A stretch of 64,000 bases of DNA from Pseudomonas abietaniphila (GCF_039697315.1 NZ_CP155619.1:1984001-2048000); one strand, 5' to 3'. Positions 39,952 to 49,300 are shown, numbered from the stretch's first letter. A program made the numbers and translations. The notes: a model not told the origin generated them from the sequence alone.

Positions 39952-41157
39952 ATGAACAGTGTTCACCCTGCTGGAGTGGAATCGGCAATCGAACGAGCCC
40001 GCGATGAGTCTTTTTGGCGAGACGTTGCGCACCAATATGATGTAGAGCCGGGCCCGATCAACTTTGAACACGGCTACTTCGGGCGAATGACCCGCGAGGT
40101 ACTGAACACGTACGAACAGCATCTGGCGTATGTGAACCGTAGCAACTCGGTGTATGTACGCCAGCGCTTCGATACGCACGACAGCGAAGTGATTCGTGCC
40201 GATCTGGCGACGCTGCTCGGTGTACCGACGGAAGAAATCGCCCTCACCCGCTGCGCATCAGAGTCGTTGCAATCGCTGATACGCAACTACAACGGCCTGA
40301 AGCCCGGTGACCAGGTACTGATCAGCGACCTGGATTACAACAGCGTGCAGACCGCCATGCGTTGGCTCGAAAAAACACGCGGCGTGCAGGTGATAGAGAT
40401 CACCCACGCGCACCCTGCCAGTTACGAGTCCCTGCTGCAGACCTATCGCGACACCTTCGCGGCCCACCCACGGCTCAAGTTGATGGCCCTGACCCATGTC
40501 ACCCATCGCACGGGACTGGTGATGCCGGTGCAGGCGATTGCACGCGCAGCGGCAGAACAGGGCATCGATGTGATTCTCGACGGCGCCCATGCGCTGGGCC
40601 AGCTGGATTTCAACCTGGCGGACCTGGGCGTAGCCTTCGCTGGCTTCAATTTGCAGAAATGGATGGGCGCGCCGCTAAGCCTGGGTTTCATTCATGTCAG
40701 GAAAGAAAGGCTGTCTGCCATCGATCCCGACATGGGCGACAAGCGTTACGCAGCTGACGACATTCTGGGCCTTGCGCCTTACGGCACGCCGAACATTCCG
40801 GCGCTGATGACGCTGACCAAGGTGTTTGAAGAGCACCGTGCGATGGGCGGCTCGGCTGTGAAGGGGGCTCGCCTGGCATACCTGCGAGACCTGTGGGTAC
40901 GCGAAGCGCGCACGGTGGAAGGCATTGAAGTGCTTACCCCGGATGATCCGCGCCTTTATTGCGGCATCACCTCGTTTCGCTTCACCCGCCACCACGACCA
41001 GCCGCTCATGACGCAAAGACTGCTGGACGAGCACGGAATCTTCGCCGTAGCGCGTAATGGCTCGGCGTGTGGCCCATGCATCCGGATCACACCCGGCTTT
41101 ATCACTTCAGCCAGTGATGTCGAACACCTGACGAGCGCGTTGCGCGCGTTGGCATGA
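39952..41157 (+). CDS. Class-V PLP-dependent aminotransferase (isopenicillin-N epimerase-like)
   Basis: Protein of 401 residues with a class-V fold. The PLP-binding aspartate is in VILDGAHALGQLDF (about 207-220) and the Schiff-base lysine is K236 in NLQKWMGAPLSLGF. The N-terminal NFEHGYFGRMTREVLNTYEQHL matches the isopenicillin-N epimerase/EgtE-like branch, which includes epimerases, desulfurases and sulfoxide lyases, so the reaction cannot be named. A good GAGGGG stands before the ATG. It is in the accessory block between the rpoN cluster and the glucose genes. Confidence 0.83.
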   Translation: MNSVHPAGVESAIERARDESFWRDVAHQYDVEPGPINFEHGYFGRMTREVLNTYEQHLAYVNRSNSVYVRQRFDTHDSEVIRADLATLLGVPTEEIALTRCASESLQSLIRNYNGLKPGDQVLISDLDYNSVQTAMRWLEKTRGVQVIEITHAHPASYESLLQTYRDTFAAHPRLKLMALTHVTHRTGLVMPVQAIARAAAEQGIDVILDGAHALGQLDFNLADLGVAFAGFNLQKWMGAPLSLGFIHVRKERLSAIDPDMGDKRYAADDILGLAPYGTPNIPALMTLTKVFEEHRAMGGSAVKGARLAYLRDLWVREARTVEGIEVLTPDDPRLYCGITSFRFTRHHDQPLMTQRLLDEHGIFAVARNGSACGPCIRITPGFITSASDVEHLTSALRALA

Positions 41158-41184
41158 TGCTCTGAGAGGCCCCGGCGAGCGGGC

Positions 41185-41219
41185 AAAAAAAAGCGGCGCC
41201 CCCGGATGGAGGTGCCGCC
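41185..41219 (-). terminator. Second minus-strand terminator hairpin downstream of eda
   Basis: Minus strand GCGGCACC-tccatccggg-GGCGCCGC followed by eight T. It resembles the hairpin at 41321-41354 in stem and layout. Lying between the aminotransferase and eda, it may be a back-up terminator for eda. Confidence 0.7.
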
Positions 41220-41488
41220 AAAGAGCTTCATGGAAAAAGCGAACTAACAAAGGAAGTGCAAAGATACGCTCCCGATCTGGCTCGACTGCGGTACATATTT
41301 ATAGCCCCCGAAAAAAGAGCAAAAAAAACGGCGCTCCCGACCAAGGAGCACCGTCAAATAGCCATGCAACAACGACTTCTGTAGCGGCGCCCCAAGGCGC
41401 TGAATTCATCATCTGGTGATGATTAGATCAGCTCCGTCATGAACCGGAGCTGTCGAAGATCGATCATTGGGGCGTTCGAATCATTCAA
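41220..41488. other. Intergenic region downstream of eda
   Basis: About 270 bases, part of a 331-base gene-free gap between the aminotransferase and eda. Besides the terminators, it holds ATCATCtggtGATGAT near 41408-41423 and the hairpin AGCTCCG...CGGAGCT near 41429-41450. I see no gene. Confidence 0.4.
41321..41354 (-). terminator. Terminator after eda
   Basis: Minus strand CGGTGCTCC-ttggtcg-GGAGCGCCG followed by eight T, about 135 bases downstream of the eda stop. Confidence 0.8.
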
Positions 41489-42163
41489 TCAATCGAACAG
41501 CGCGATCGCCTCGGCGGTGGCATCGGTGATACGACCCCAATCGCCGCTCTTCACCCAGGCGTTGTCGATCATCCAGGTGCCGCCTACGCACATCACGTTT
41601 GGCTGCGCCATGTAGTTCTTCAGGTTGGCGGCGCTGACACCACCAGTCGGGCAGAAACGCACTTCCGGAAATGGACCGCCCAACGCTTTGATCGCGCCGA
41701 CGCCGCCGCTGATTTCAGCCGGGAACAGCTTGAAGCGGCGATAGCCCAAGGCGTAACCGATCATGATCTCCGATGCGCTGCTGATGCCCGGCAGCAGAGG
41801 CAGTTCGCTCTGAGCGCCGGCTTCGAGCAGATCCTGCGTGCTGCCAGGCGTGACGATGAACTGCGAACCGGCTTCTTCTGCTGCCTTGAGCATGTGGCGG
41901 TCGAGAATGGTGCCAGCACCGACACTCAGTTCAGGACGCGCATCGCGCAGCATGCGAATGGCCTTGAGGCCGAATTCGGAACGCAGGGTGATTTCCAGCG
42001 CGTTCAGGCCGCCTGCCGCCAGCGCATCGGCCAGCGGCAGCACGTCCTGTTCGCGCGCAATGGTGATGACCGGCAGAATCTTTGCTTTTTTGCAGAGTTC
42101 GTCGATCTGGGCAATCTTGCTCGCCATGCTATTCAACGGCTGTTTCACTTGGGTATTTTCCAT
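41489..42163 (-). CDS. eda: KDPG aldolase (2-dehydro-3-deoxyphosphogluconate aldolase)
   Basis: Class I aldolase of 224 residues that splits KDPG to pyruvate and glyceraldehyde 3-phosphate, the final Entner-Doudoroff step. The Schiff-base lysine is in RRFKLFPAEISGG and the catalytic glutamate in NALEITLRSE. The start at 42163 (MENTQVKQPLNSMASK) has AAAGGAT upstream and lies 17 bases after the pgl stop. Last gene of zwf-pgl-eda. Confidence 0.95.
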   Translation of the reverse strand: MENTQVKQPLNSMASKIAQIDELCKKAKILPVITIAREQDVLPLADALAAGGLNALEITLRSEFGLKAIRMLRDARPELSVGAGTILDRHMLKAAEEAGSQFIVTPGSTQDLLEAGAQSELPLLPGISSASEIMIGYALGYRRFKLFPAEISGGVGAIKALGGPFPEVRFCPTGGVSAANLKNYMAQPNVMCVGGTWMIDNAWVKSGDWGRITDATAEAIALFD

Positions 42164-42180
42164 GGCGGCTGATCCTTTGC

Positions 42181-42900
42181 TTATGGGCACCAGTAAATCT
42201 CTAAAGACGGGTTAAGGAACGCACGCACCGGCATTTCGGCGAGGTCATCGCCCGCCAGCGCCTTGCGCAGGGTTTCCAGTTTCGCCTGCCCGGAAATGGA
42301 CAGGATCGGTGTCGTTGCCGACGCCAACAGGGACCGCGTCATGGTCAGACGCTGATGAGGGATGCTCGGCGCAAGCATTGGCAGGCAGCGACGCTCGCTG
42401 CTCAGATCCAGCGCTTCGGCCAGGTTCGGGCTGTCGGGAAACAGCGACGCCGTATGGCCATCGTCGCCCATGCCCAATACCAGCACGTCGATTTTCGGCA
42501 GCTCCTTGAGCGCTTCATCCGTCGCGGCCGCAGCCTCGTCCAGCGTCGTAGTCGGACGATAGAGGCTGAAAAAACCGGCCTGCGCTGCCGGCCCTTGAAA
42601 GAGGTAACGCTTGAGCAGACCGGCATTGCTGTCGGCGTGTTCGGTCGGCACCCAGCGCTCGTCGGCCAGACTGATGCAGACCTTCGACCACTGGATCGGC
42701 TTCTGCGCCAGCGCCTGAAAGAATGCCACGGGACTTTTGCCCCCGGACACCACCAGCGTCGCGACGCCGTGCGGGTTATGGGCAATGGCCGCCGACAGAC
42801 GCTCGGCCACATGGTCAGCCAGCGCGTTGGCCAGCCCTTCAGGGTTATCGAATTCGCTGGTTTTCAGGCCAGCCGGAAATTCAAGTTCACATATCGCCAT
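42181..42900 (-). CDS. pgl: 6-phosphogluconolactonase
   Basis: DevB/SOL-type lactonase of 239 residues hydrolysing 6-phosphogluconolactone. Conserved segments are [26 protein letters not shown] and [17 protein letters not shown]. The ATG at 42900 ([12 protein letters not shown]) overlaps the end of zwf by 14 bases. Middle gene of zwf-pgl-eda. Confidence 0.95.
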   Translation of the reverse strand: MAICELEFPAGLKTSEFDNPEGLANALADHVAERLSAAIAHNPHGVATLVVSGGKSPVAFFQALAQKPIQWSKVCISLADERWVPTEHADSNAGLLKRYLFQGPAAQAGFFSLYRPTTTLDEAAAATDEALKELPKIDVLVLGMGDDGHTASLFPDSPNLAEALDLSSERRCLPMLAPSIPHQRLTMTRSLLASATTPILSISGQAKLETLRKALAGDDLAEMPVRAFLNPSLEIYWCP

Positions 42901-44356
42901 ACCAGGACCTCCCGTCACGAGTAATGAGCGCAATGGAACTCATCGGCCCCCAGGAGCCAGCGGCATAAGGCTTGGGCGCATCGCCCGCCTTCTTCCAGCC
43001 TGCAATCAGCTGGTCGCACCATTGCCACGCATACTCGATCTCATCTTTGCGGACAAACAGGTTTTGATTGCCACGCATGACCTCCAACAACAACCGCTCG
43101 TAGGCGTCCGGAATACGGGCGCTGCGGTAAGCGTCGGAGAAGCTCAGTTGCAAGGGGTTGCTGCGCAGTTGCATACCTTTATCCAGCCCCTGATCCTTGG
43201 TCATCACTTGCAGCGAAATACCTTCATCAGGCTGCAGGCGAATGATCAGACGGTTGCTGATCTGCATCCGTTGTTCCGGGGCGAAGATGTAGTGCGGCGG
43301 TTCCTTGAAGTGGATCACGATCTGCGACAACTTCTGCGGCATGCGTTTGCCGGTACGCAGATAGAACGGAACCCCCGCCCAGCGCCAGTTACGGATATCG
43401 GCACGAATGGCAACAAACGTTTCGGTGTCGCTCTGGGTGTTGGAGTTTTCCTCTTCCAGATAACCGGGAACCGGTTTGCCTTCGCTGTAACCGGCGATGT
43501 ACTGCCCGCGCACCACTTGGGTTGCAAGGCGTTCCGGGGTGAACGGCGCCAGTGCCTTGAGCACCTTGACCTTCTCATCACGGATACTGTCGGCGGACAG
43601 GTCGCTGGGCGGGTCCATCGCAATCAGGCAAAGCAGTTGCAACAGGTGGTTCTGAATCATGTCGCGCAGCTGGCCAGCCTGGTCGAAATACCCCCAACGC
43701 CCCTCGATGCCTACTTTCTCCGCCACCGTAATCTCGACGTGGGAAATGTAGTTCTGGTTCCATTGGGTTTCGAACAGGCTGTTGGCAAACCGCAGCGCGA
43801 TGAGGTTCTGAACGGTGTCTTTGCCCAGATAGTGGTCGATCCGATACACGCGGTTTTCCGGGAAAAACTTGGCGACGGCATCGTTGACCCGACGCGAAGA
43901 CGCCAGATCATGACCGATCGGCTTCTCCAGCACCGCGCGCGTGCGGTCGGCCAGGCCGACCCGCGCCAGGTTTTCGCAGATCCCGCCATAGACCGAGGCC
44001 GGGGTGGCGAAGTACGCGATCATCGTCTGCGCATCGCCCACGGCTTCAGCGAGCGCGACGTAATCATCGCCCCTGAGGAAATCCACGTGCAGGTAGCTCA
44101 GGCGCGCCTGAAAACGCTCCACGTGTTCACTCTCGAGCTGAACCTCCGGTACAAAGCGGCGCAGGTTTTTATCGATGTAAGCCAGATGCTCCTCTGGAGT
44201 ACCCGGCTCACGCGCCAAGGCAAGGATTCGGGTCTCGGCATGCAGGAGTCCGGCACGGTCCAGCTGGTACAACGCGGGAAACAGTTTGCGCACCGCCAGG
44301 TCGCCCAAGGCGCCGAACAAGGCAAATGTGCACGGTTCAACCGTAATCGAGAGCAT
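42887..44356 (-). CDS. zwf: Glucose-6-phosphate 1-dehydrogenase
   Basis: Enzyme of 489 residues oxidising glucose 6-phosphate to the lactone with NAD(P). The coenzyme fold begins [20 protein letters not shown]; the active-site signature [13 protein letters not shown] is at about 168-180. First gene of zwf-pgl-eda and divergent from its repressor gene hexR, with probable operators in the 231-base gap. Confidence 0.97.
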   Translation of the reverse strand: MLSITVEPCTFALFGALGDLAVRKLFPALYQLDRAGLLHAETRILALAREPGTPEEHLAYIDKNLRRFVPEVQLESEHVERFQARLSYLHVDFLRGDDYVALAEAVGDAQTMIAYFATPASVYGGICENLARVGLADRTRAVLEKPIGHDLASSRRVNDAVAKFFPENRVYRIDHYLGKDTVQNLIALRFANSLFETQWNQNYISHVEITVAEKVGIEGRWGYFDQAGQLRDMIQNHLLQLLCLIAMDPPSDLSADSIRDEKVKVLKALAPFTPERLATQVVRGQYIAGYSEGKPVPGYLEEENSNTQSDTETFVAIRADIRNWRWAGVPFYLRTGKRMPQKLSQIVIHFKEPPHYIFAPEQRMQISNRLIIRLQPDEGISLQVMTKDQGLDKGMQLRSNPLQLSFSDAYRSARIPDAYERLLLEVMRGNQNLFVRKDEIEYAWQWCDQLIAGWKKAGDAPKPYAAGSWGPMSSIALITRDGRSWYGDM

Positions 44357-44418
44357 AATGTTGGTTCTTTTATCAAGTTAGGCTACAAATACCTTTTTTA
44401 AAGGCGTTACTCAAGGCC

Positions 44419-44443
44419 AAATGTAGTAATAACCACAACATTT
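44419..44443. promoter_or_regulatory. Candidate HexR operator, zwf-hexR intergenic
   Basis: Imperfect palindrome AAATGTAGTAATAACCACAACATTT (9 of 12 arm pairs), 63-87 bases upstream of zwf. It resembles the TTGT...ACAA HexR pattern but with wider spacing than the 7-8 usually given. The assignment is inference from position and symmetry. Confidence 0.45.
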
Positions 44444-44462
44444 CTTTGAAAACCACATTACA

Positions 44463-44476
44463 GTGGTGATCACCAC
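44463..44476. promoter_or_regulatory. Perfect 14-base palindrome upstream of hexR
   Basis: GTGGTGATCACCAC, fully symmetric, midway between zwf and hexR. Its right half is the third of three ACCACA hexamers at exact 20-base intervals (44432, 44452, 44472). Likely an operator; the binding protein is not identified. Confidence 0.45.
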
Positions 44477-44587
44477 AGGCCCTCAGTACGATAGGCCACC
44501 TTTGCTACAGGCTAAAGGCCCTGATGCATACCTTTTTAATAAAGGCCCTCAGATCAGCCTGTTACAGCTTCACGAGAAGGACTTTGA

Positions 44588-45457
44588 ATGGACCGCGTAC
44601 GCAATCTTCTGGAGCAGATCCAGAGTCGTCTTGAAGAATTGAACAAGGCCGAGCGCAAGGTGGCCGAGGTGATCCTCACCAACCCTCAGCAGGCCACGCG
44701 CTTCAGTATTGCCGCGCTGGCCCAGGCCGCGAAGGTCAGTGAGCCCACTGTCAATCGCTTCTGCCGCTCGTTCGATGTCAGTGGCTATCCCGAACTCAAG
44801 CTGCAATTGGCGCAGAGCCTGGCCAGCGGCGCCGCCTACGTCAGCCGCGCGGTTGAAGCCGATGATAATCCGGAAGCCTATACACGCAAGATTTTCGCCA
44901 GCGCCATCGCGTCACTGGACAGTGTCTGCCAGGTGCTCGATCCGAACCTGATCAGCAAGGCCGTTGACCTGTTGATCCAGGCGCGTCAGATCCACTTCTT
45001 CGGGCTGGGTGCCTCGGCCCCGGTGGCGCTGGACGCCCAGCACAAATTCTTCCGCTTCAATCTGGCGGTCACGGCTCATGCCGATGTGCTGGTGCAGCGC
45101 ATGCTGGCTTCTGTGGCGCACACGGGTGAGCTGTTCGTGATCATTTCCTACACCGGCCGCACGCGCGAACTGGTGGAAGTGGCGCGCATTGCGCGGGAAA
45201 ACGGCGCGTCGGTGCTCGGGCTGACCGCAGCGGATTCGCCACTGGCCAAAGCCAGCACCTTGAGTCTGAATATCCCGCTGCCCGAAGACACCGACATTTA
45301 TATGCCGATGACGTCGCGGATCGTTCAGTTGACCGTGCTGGATGTCCTCGCCACCGGCATGACCCTTCGCCGCGGCGTCGACTTCCAGCCGCACCTGCGC
45401 AAGATCAAGGAAAGCCTCAATGCCAGCCGTTATCCGGCGGATGATGAGTTGAATTGA
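44588..45457 (+). CDS. hexR: HexR, RpiR-family repressor of glucose catabolism
   Basis: Regulator of 289 residues. The N-terminal RpiR helix-turn-helix (about 1-77: [24 protein letters not shown]) is followed by a SIS domain (about 120-260) that in Pseudomonas binds KDPG, which releases HexR from DNA. Known targets are zwf-pgl-eda, edd-glk and gap, all present in this window. It has GAGAAGGA just upstream of its ATG and is divergent from zwf. Confidence 0.95.
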   Translation: MDRVRNLLEQIQSRLEELNKAERKVAEVILTNPQQATRFSIAALAQAAKVSEPTVNRFCRSFDVSGYPELKLQLAQSLASGAAYVSRAVEADDNPEAYTRKIFASAIASLDSVCQVLDPNLISKAVDLLIQARQIHFFGLGASAPVALDAQHKFFRFNLAVTAHADVLVQRMLASVAHTGELFVIISYTGRTRELVEVARIARENGASVLGLTAADSPLAKASTLSLNIPLPEDTDIYMPMTSRIVQLTVLDVLATGMTLRRGVDFQPHLRKIKESLNASRYPADDELN

Positions 45458-45534
45458 GGGGTTGGCTTGGGACTTGTTTGAAGCCCTTAGGTGTTGGCTT
45501 TGGGCTTCAGAGTAACCAACCTTAAGCCAACCCC
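45457..45534. repeat. Nested inverted repeats between hexR and yeaD
   Basis: Outer arms GGGGTTGGCTT / AAGCCAACCCC and inner arms GAAGCCC / GGGCTTC. The gap between the convergent hexR and yeaD genes is almost entirely this structure. No T-run follows, so a factor-dependent or poor intrinsic terminator is possible. Confidence 0.6.
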
Positions 45535-46409
45535 TAATGCACCAACCTCGCCTGCAAACTCACCCGCGCCTGCTGCCCCGGCGCAAGGCTCAGGCAGTCG
45601 TCGACGCCCGACACGGCCTCGACCCGCAGGAATCCCATCGCTTCATTGCCCGCCACGCCCAGCAAGGGTCGGCTGCCAGGATGCCAGACCGCCGTGCTAA
45701 TGCTGTCGCGGGTGTCGATGTTTAAACGTCGCTGCCAGGCATCGTCGTGCAGTTGCAGCGAACCGGCATGCTCGAAGACTCGCTGACAGCTGCCCAGCAC
45801 CCTCAATTCACCCTTCTGCTCACAGGCACTGCGACTGATTTCGTCATAGCCCTGAACGCCATCGAGGCCCTCCAGTGCAACCTCTGCGATGTCGCTTATG
45901 CGCCAGTAGGCGTGCAGGGCATGACCGAACTGACAAGGCTCGCTGTCTTCGTGTTGCGTCTCCAGACGCAAGTCCATGCTCTGGCCTAATTCGGCGTAGA
46001 GATCGGCCTGCCAGTCCCACAACGACAAGCGCCAATGCAGCGAAACGCCGGCATCGTGCTCCTGGCTCTCGATCAGCTTCCAGTCGAGCAGACGTCCCCA
46101 TCCGTTGGCGGGCCAGCCGCCTTCGCCGGGATGACGCCCGACCCATGGCCAGCACACCGGCACGCCGCCGCGAATCGCCCCGACCTGCGGCCACTGCGCC
46201 GCGCACCACAGCCACGGCTTTTGACCGGTCGGTTGGAAATGCAGCAGCTGCCCTCCCTGACGGCTGAACACGGCCTGACATAGGGGGTGATTGATCACCA
46301 GCACGTCACGCTGCTGGTAACGCTCCCACTGAAAGGTCGGCTGAGGTCGGACCGAGGTATAAAAGCGCTGAAGAGGATGCTCCAGCGATTCTGAGTCCCT
46401 GATAGCCAT
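45534..46409 (-). CDS. YeaD-like D-hexose-6-phosphate mutarotase
   Basis: Aldose-1-epimerase-fold protein of 291 residues, close to E. coli YeaD in length and in the motifs IRGGVPVCWPWVGRHP and FGHALHAYWRISD, where the histidine is catalytic. It interconverts alpha and beta hexose 6-phosphates, matching the stereospecific needs of Zwf. It lies downstream of oprB on the same strand, but two terminators intervene. Confidence 0.88.
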   Translation of the reverse strand: MAIRDSESLEHPLQRFYTSVRPQPTFQWERYQQRDVLVINHPLCQAVFSRQGGQLLHFQPTGQKPWLWCAAQWPQVGAIRGGVPVCWPWVGRHPGEGGWPANGWGRLLDWKLIESQEHDAGVSLHWRLSLWDWQADLYAELGQSMDLRLETQHEDSEPCQFGHALHAYWRISDIAEVALEGLDGVQGYDEISRSACEQKGELRVLGSCQRVFEHAGSLQLHDDAWQRRLNIDTRDSISTAVWHPGSRPLLGVAGNEAMGFLRVEAVSGVDDCLSLAPGQQARVSLQARLVH

Positions 46410-46500
46410 TACTGTTCAAGTCCGGATAGTGGGTTCGATGGTTCTTTGCAGAAGCGCGCTGCTACAAGGGAAACACCTGCACACCCACTTCATCATCAAT

Positions 46501-46524
46501 AAAAAAACGCTCCGGATCCGGAGC
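46501..46524 (-). terminator. Distal terminator after oprB
   Basis: Minus strand perfect palindrome GCTCCGGATCCGGAGC followed by GTTTTTTT. Second of two terminators in tandem. Confidence 0.75.
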
Positions 46525-46535
46525 AATTACCACAC

Positions 46536-46564
46536 AAAAAAACGGGCAGCTGAGCTGCCCGTAA
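46536..46564 (-). terminator. Proximal terminator after oprB
   Basis: Minus strand CGGGCAGCTCAGCTGCCCG followed by seven T, about 80 bases after the oprB stop. Confidence 0.85.
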
Positions 46565-46644
46565 AGCACACACGACCCTTGATCGTTTGTGAAGCACATC
46601 AGAGAGCGATGTGCGGAGGAGCGGTCCGCACAACGGTGTAGCGA

Positions 46645-48000
46645 TTAGAACTTGGACTGAATCTTGATACCTGCAACCAGTGCGTTCTGGACTTCGTCCA
46701 CACCGCCCGGGCTCTTCACGTATTGCAGGTTAGGACGCACGGTCAGCCAGTCGGTGACATGCACGCCGTAGTAGATTTCCGAGTTGTATTCGGTCTTCTG
46801 GATAGGCAGGAAGTTCGGGTTGTCGTAGTCGTCGATACCGTTGACGGCGTTGACCAGGCGACGGTTGTCCTGAGCATCGTCGTTGACGTGAATACGAGCG
46901 ACACCGATGCCGATGTCATCCTTCGGACGCGCATCGAACGGGCCTTTGTAGACGAAACCGATCTGCTGATAGTTGTCGACGAAGTTGGTGGCTTTGTCAT
47001 GCACAGTGGCGTTGGCGAAGATGCTCAGACCACGGGATGCGTCACCGTTGTGGCTGGTCAGCTGTTGCTGAGCCACGACCCACCAGCCGTGCTTGTCCTT
47101 GTGAGACTTGAAGTCACCGCCAGCAATGGCTTGAGGCTGACCATTCTCGTTCTCGTAGAGATCATCGGCGCTCGGGCTGCTCACGTAGTAACCCAGACGG
47201 TACTCGCCAGGCAGCGAGTTGACGTTCGGCGACCACACGACTTCAACCGGAACCACGGTGCCTTTGGCGCCGCTGCCGCTGAGTTTGAAGCTGTTGCCGG
47301 TTTCCAGGTACGAAGGGTTCTGCTCGTAGACACCGATCTGGGCGAAGACTTCAGGCGTGATGTTGTACTTCACGCGCAGCGCCCACTGGCTGACTGGCCA
47401 GTTGTACCAGGTGTTTACGTAGTTACCCACTTGCGAGCCGCAGAACGACAGGTTCTGGAAGTCGCAAGGGAAGCTGTTGAAGTCCTCGCCCTCACCGAAA
47501 CGACCGACCTTGATGTCCAGGGCGCCGTCGAAGTACTTCTGCTTGACCCACATCTGCGTCAGACGCCAGGTCTGACCACGACCCCAGACTTCCTGTGAAG
47601 AACTGAGAGTGCCGGCACGAGGGTCGCCGATACGGTCGTTGGAAATGTTGTTACCGCTACGCTCGGTGATCGCCAGCTTGAATTCCGCATCATGCCAACC
47701 GAGGATTTTCTGCAGATCCATCTGCACGCCGAACGCGAACTGATCGCTGTAACGGCCGGTTCTGTCGTCGTTGTAACCGCCATTGAGGTTGGAAGCCGCC
47801 TCACCCACGTATTCGATAGGGAAGTCGTAACCCTTGTCGTACAGCTCTTGGCGAAGACCGCCCCAGTCGCCGGTAAGGTGTTCGCTGGCTTTGAAAGGCT
47901 CCATGGCGGAGGCCGTTCCGGACAGCGACAACGCGCTCAATACCGATAAACCACCGATCAGCTGAAACTGGTTAAGCGATTTGCCTTTTACCTTCTTCAT
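46645..48000 (-). CDS. oprB: OprB carbohydrate-selective porin
   Basis: Outer-membrane porin of 451 residues with a signal peptide (about 1-32, ending TASA) and repeated amphipathic beta-strands up to the terminal KIQSKF (final phenylalanine, as needed for BAM assembly). OprB admits glucose and other sugars and feeds the Gts transporter encoded just upstream. An A/C-rich AATAACAATAAAA motif stands about 15 bases before the ATG. Confidence 0.95.
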   Translation of the reverse strand: MKKVKGKSLNQFQLIGGLSVLSALSLSGTASAMEPFKASEHLTGDWGGLRQELYDKGYDFPIEYVGEAASNLNGGYNDDRTGRYSDQFAFGVQMDLQKILGWHDAEFKLAITERSGNNISNDRIGDPRAGTLSSSQEVWGRGQTWRLTQMWVKQKYFDGALDIKVGRFGEGEDFNSFPCDFQNLSFCGSQVGNYVNTWYNWPVSQWALRVKYNITPEVFAQIGVYEQNPSYLETGNSFKLSGSGAKGTVVPVEVVWSPNVNSLPGEYRLGYYVSSPSADDLYENENGQPQAIAGGDFKSHKDKHGWWVVAQQQLTSHNGDASRGLSIFANATVHDKATNFVDNYQQIGFVYKGPFDARPKDDIGIGVARIHVNDDAQDNRRLVNAVNGIDDYDNPNFLPIQKTEYNSEIYYGVHVTDWLTVRPNLQYVKSPGGVDEVQNALVAGIKIQSKF

Positions 48001-48014
48001 CCCTTAAATCCTCG

Positions 48015-48027
48015 TTTTATTGTTATT
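48015..48027 (-). promoter_or_regulatory. Candidate Crc/Hfq A-rich motif upstream of oprB
   Basis: Minus strand AATAACAATAAAA, matching the AANAANAA pattern bound by Hfq/Crc on catabolite-repressed Pseudomonas mRNAs, just 5' of the oprB ribosome-binding site. Confidence 0.5.
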
Positions 48028-48137
48028 AGCTCTAAACAGCGTTGTAACCACTTGCTTCGTGTGCCTGACGGGCCTTTTTTACGGCAGAAATCGACCCGTC
48101 AGAAGTGCTCGTTGACGCAGTGCACCCGCGTGCGGAA

Positions 48138-49298
48138 TCAGTTGCGGTTAAGCCGCGTGACGTTCCCCATGCTTTCAGCGGACAGCGACGTTCCCAACGC
48201 GCCCAGACGTTCGCCAGTCTTGGCGTCGAACAGCAACACCTTGCTCGGGTCGAACTGCAGGGTCAGGGTTTCACCCACCGCTGGCGCGACATCCGGCGCC
48301 AGACGGCAACAAACCTTGCTCTCGTTCAGCGTGACAAATACCAGCGTGTCGGGCCCCGTCGGCTCGGTGACCTGCACTTCAGCGCGAATGGTCGGCGTCC
48401 CCGCATTTTCACCGGACGCTAACACGATCTGTTCCGGACGAAGGCCCAGAATCACCTCACGGTCTTCGAGTCCTGCGTCGCTCATGCTCATCGGCAATTC
48501 GCAACGTGCCTGACCGCTGTCCAGCAACGCCACCAGACGCCCTTCCTTGCGTTGCAGGCGCAGCGGAATGAAGTTCATCGGCGGCGAACCGATGAAGCTG
48601 GCGACAAACAGGTTCGCGGGATCGTTGTAGATCTGTTTCGGCGTACCGAACTGCTGAATGATGCCGTCCTTCATGACCGCCACTTTGTCGCCCAGGGTCA
48701 TGGCCTCGATCTGATCGTGGGTCACGTAGACGGTGGTGGTCTTGAGGCGCTGATGCATCAGCTTCATTTCGGTGCGCATCTCGACGCGCAGCTTGGCGTC
48801 GAGGTTGGACAGGGGTTCGTCGAACAGGTAGATCTTCGGACGACGCGCCAGTGCACGACCCATGGCAACGCGCTGCTGCTGGCCACCGGACAGCTGACCC
48901 GGCTTGCGATTGAGCAGGTGTTCGATCTGCAGCAGCTTGGCGACGCGGGCGACTTCTTCGTCGATAGCCGACTGGCTCATCTTGCGAATCTTGAGGCCGA
49001 ATTCGATGTTCTCGCGCACGCTCATGGTCGGGTACAGCGCGTAGGACTGAAACACCATGGCGATGTCGCGATCTTTCGGACTCATGCCGCTGACGTCCTG
49101 ATCGCCGATCATGATCGCGCCGCCGGTAATGTTTTCCAGACCCGCGATGCAGTTCATCAGGGTGGACTTACCGCAGCCCGAAGGACCGACCAGGATCAGG
49201 AATTCGCCATCCTTGATCGACAGTTCGATGTTCTTCAGGGTGTCCGGCAGGCCGGCCCCGTAAGTCTTGTTTACATTGCGAAGTTCAAGCGTTGCCAT
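48138..49298 (-). CDS. gtsD: Glucose ABC-transporter ATPase (MalK/UgpC type)
   Basis: ATPase of 386 residues: Walker A GPSGCGKSTLMNCIAG, signature LSGGQQQRVAMGRAL, Walker B IYLFDEPLSNLD, H-loop YVTHDQ, then a C-terminal OB-fold regulatory domain (from about 235) as in MalK. It powers glucose uptake with GtsA, GtsB and GtsC. It follows gtsC by two bases. Confidence 0.94.
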   Translation of the reverse strand: MATLELRNVNKTYGAGLPDTLKNIELSIKDGEFLILVGPSGCGKSTLMNCIAGLENITGGAIMIGDQDVSGMSPKDRDIAMVFQSYALYPTMSVRENIEFGLKIRKMSQSAIDEEVARVAKLLQIEHLLNRKPGQLSGGQQQRVAMGRALARRPKIYLFDEPLSNLDAKLRVEMRTEMKLMHQRLKTTTVYVTHDQIEAMTLGDKVAVMKDGIIQQFGTPKQIYNDPANLFVASFIGSPPMNFIPLRLQRKEGRLVALLDSGQARCELPMSMSDAGLEDREVILGLRPEQIVLASGENAGTPTIRAEVQVTEPTGPDTLVFVTLNESKVCCRLAPDVAPAVGETLTLQFDPSKVLLFDAKTGERLGALGTSLSAESMGNVTRLNRN

Positions 49299-49300
49299 GA

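Noticed and set aside
42737..44401. A 554-codon open frame opposite pgl and zwf
   Set aside because: Antisense shadow; zwf and pgl motifs on the other strand are unambiguous.
46429..46641. A 70-residue forward reading frame between yeaD and oprB
   Set aside because: It runs through two minus-strand terminators and translates their palindromes; no ribosome-binding site and no recognisable family.
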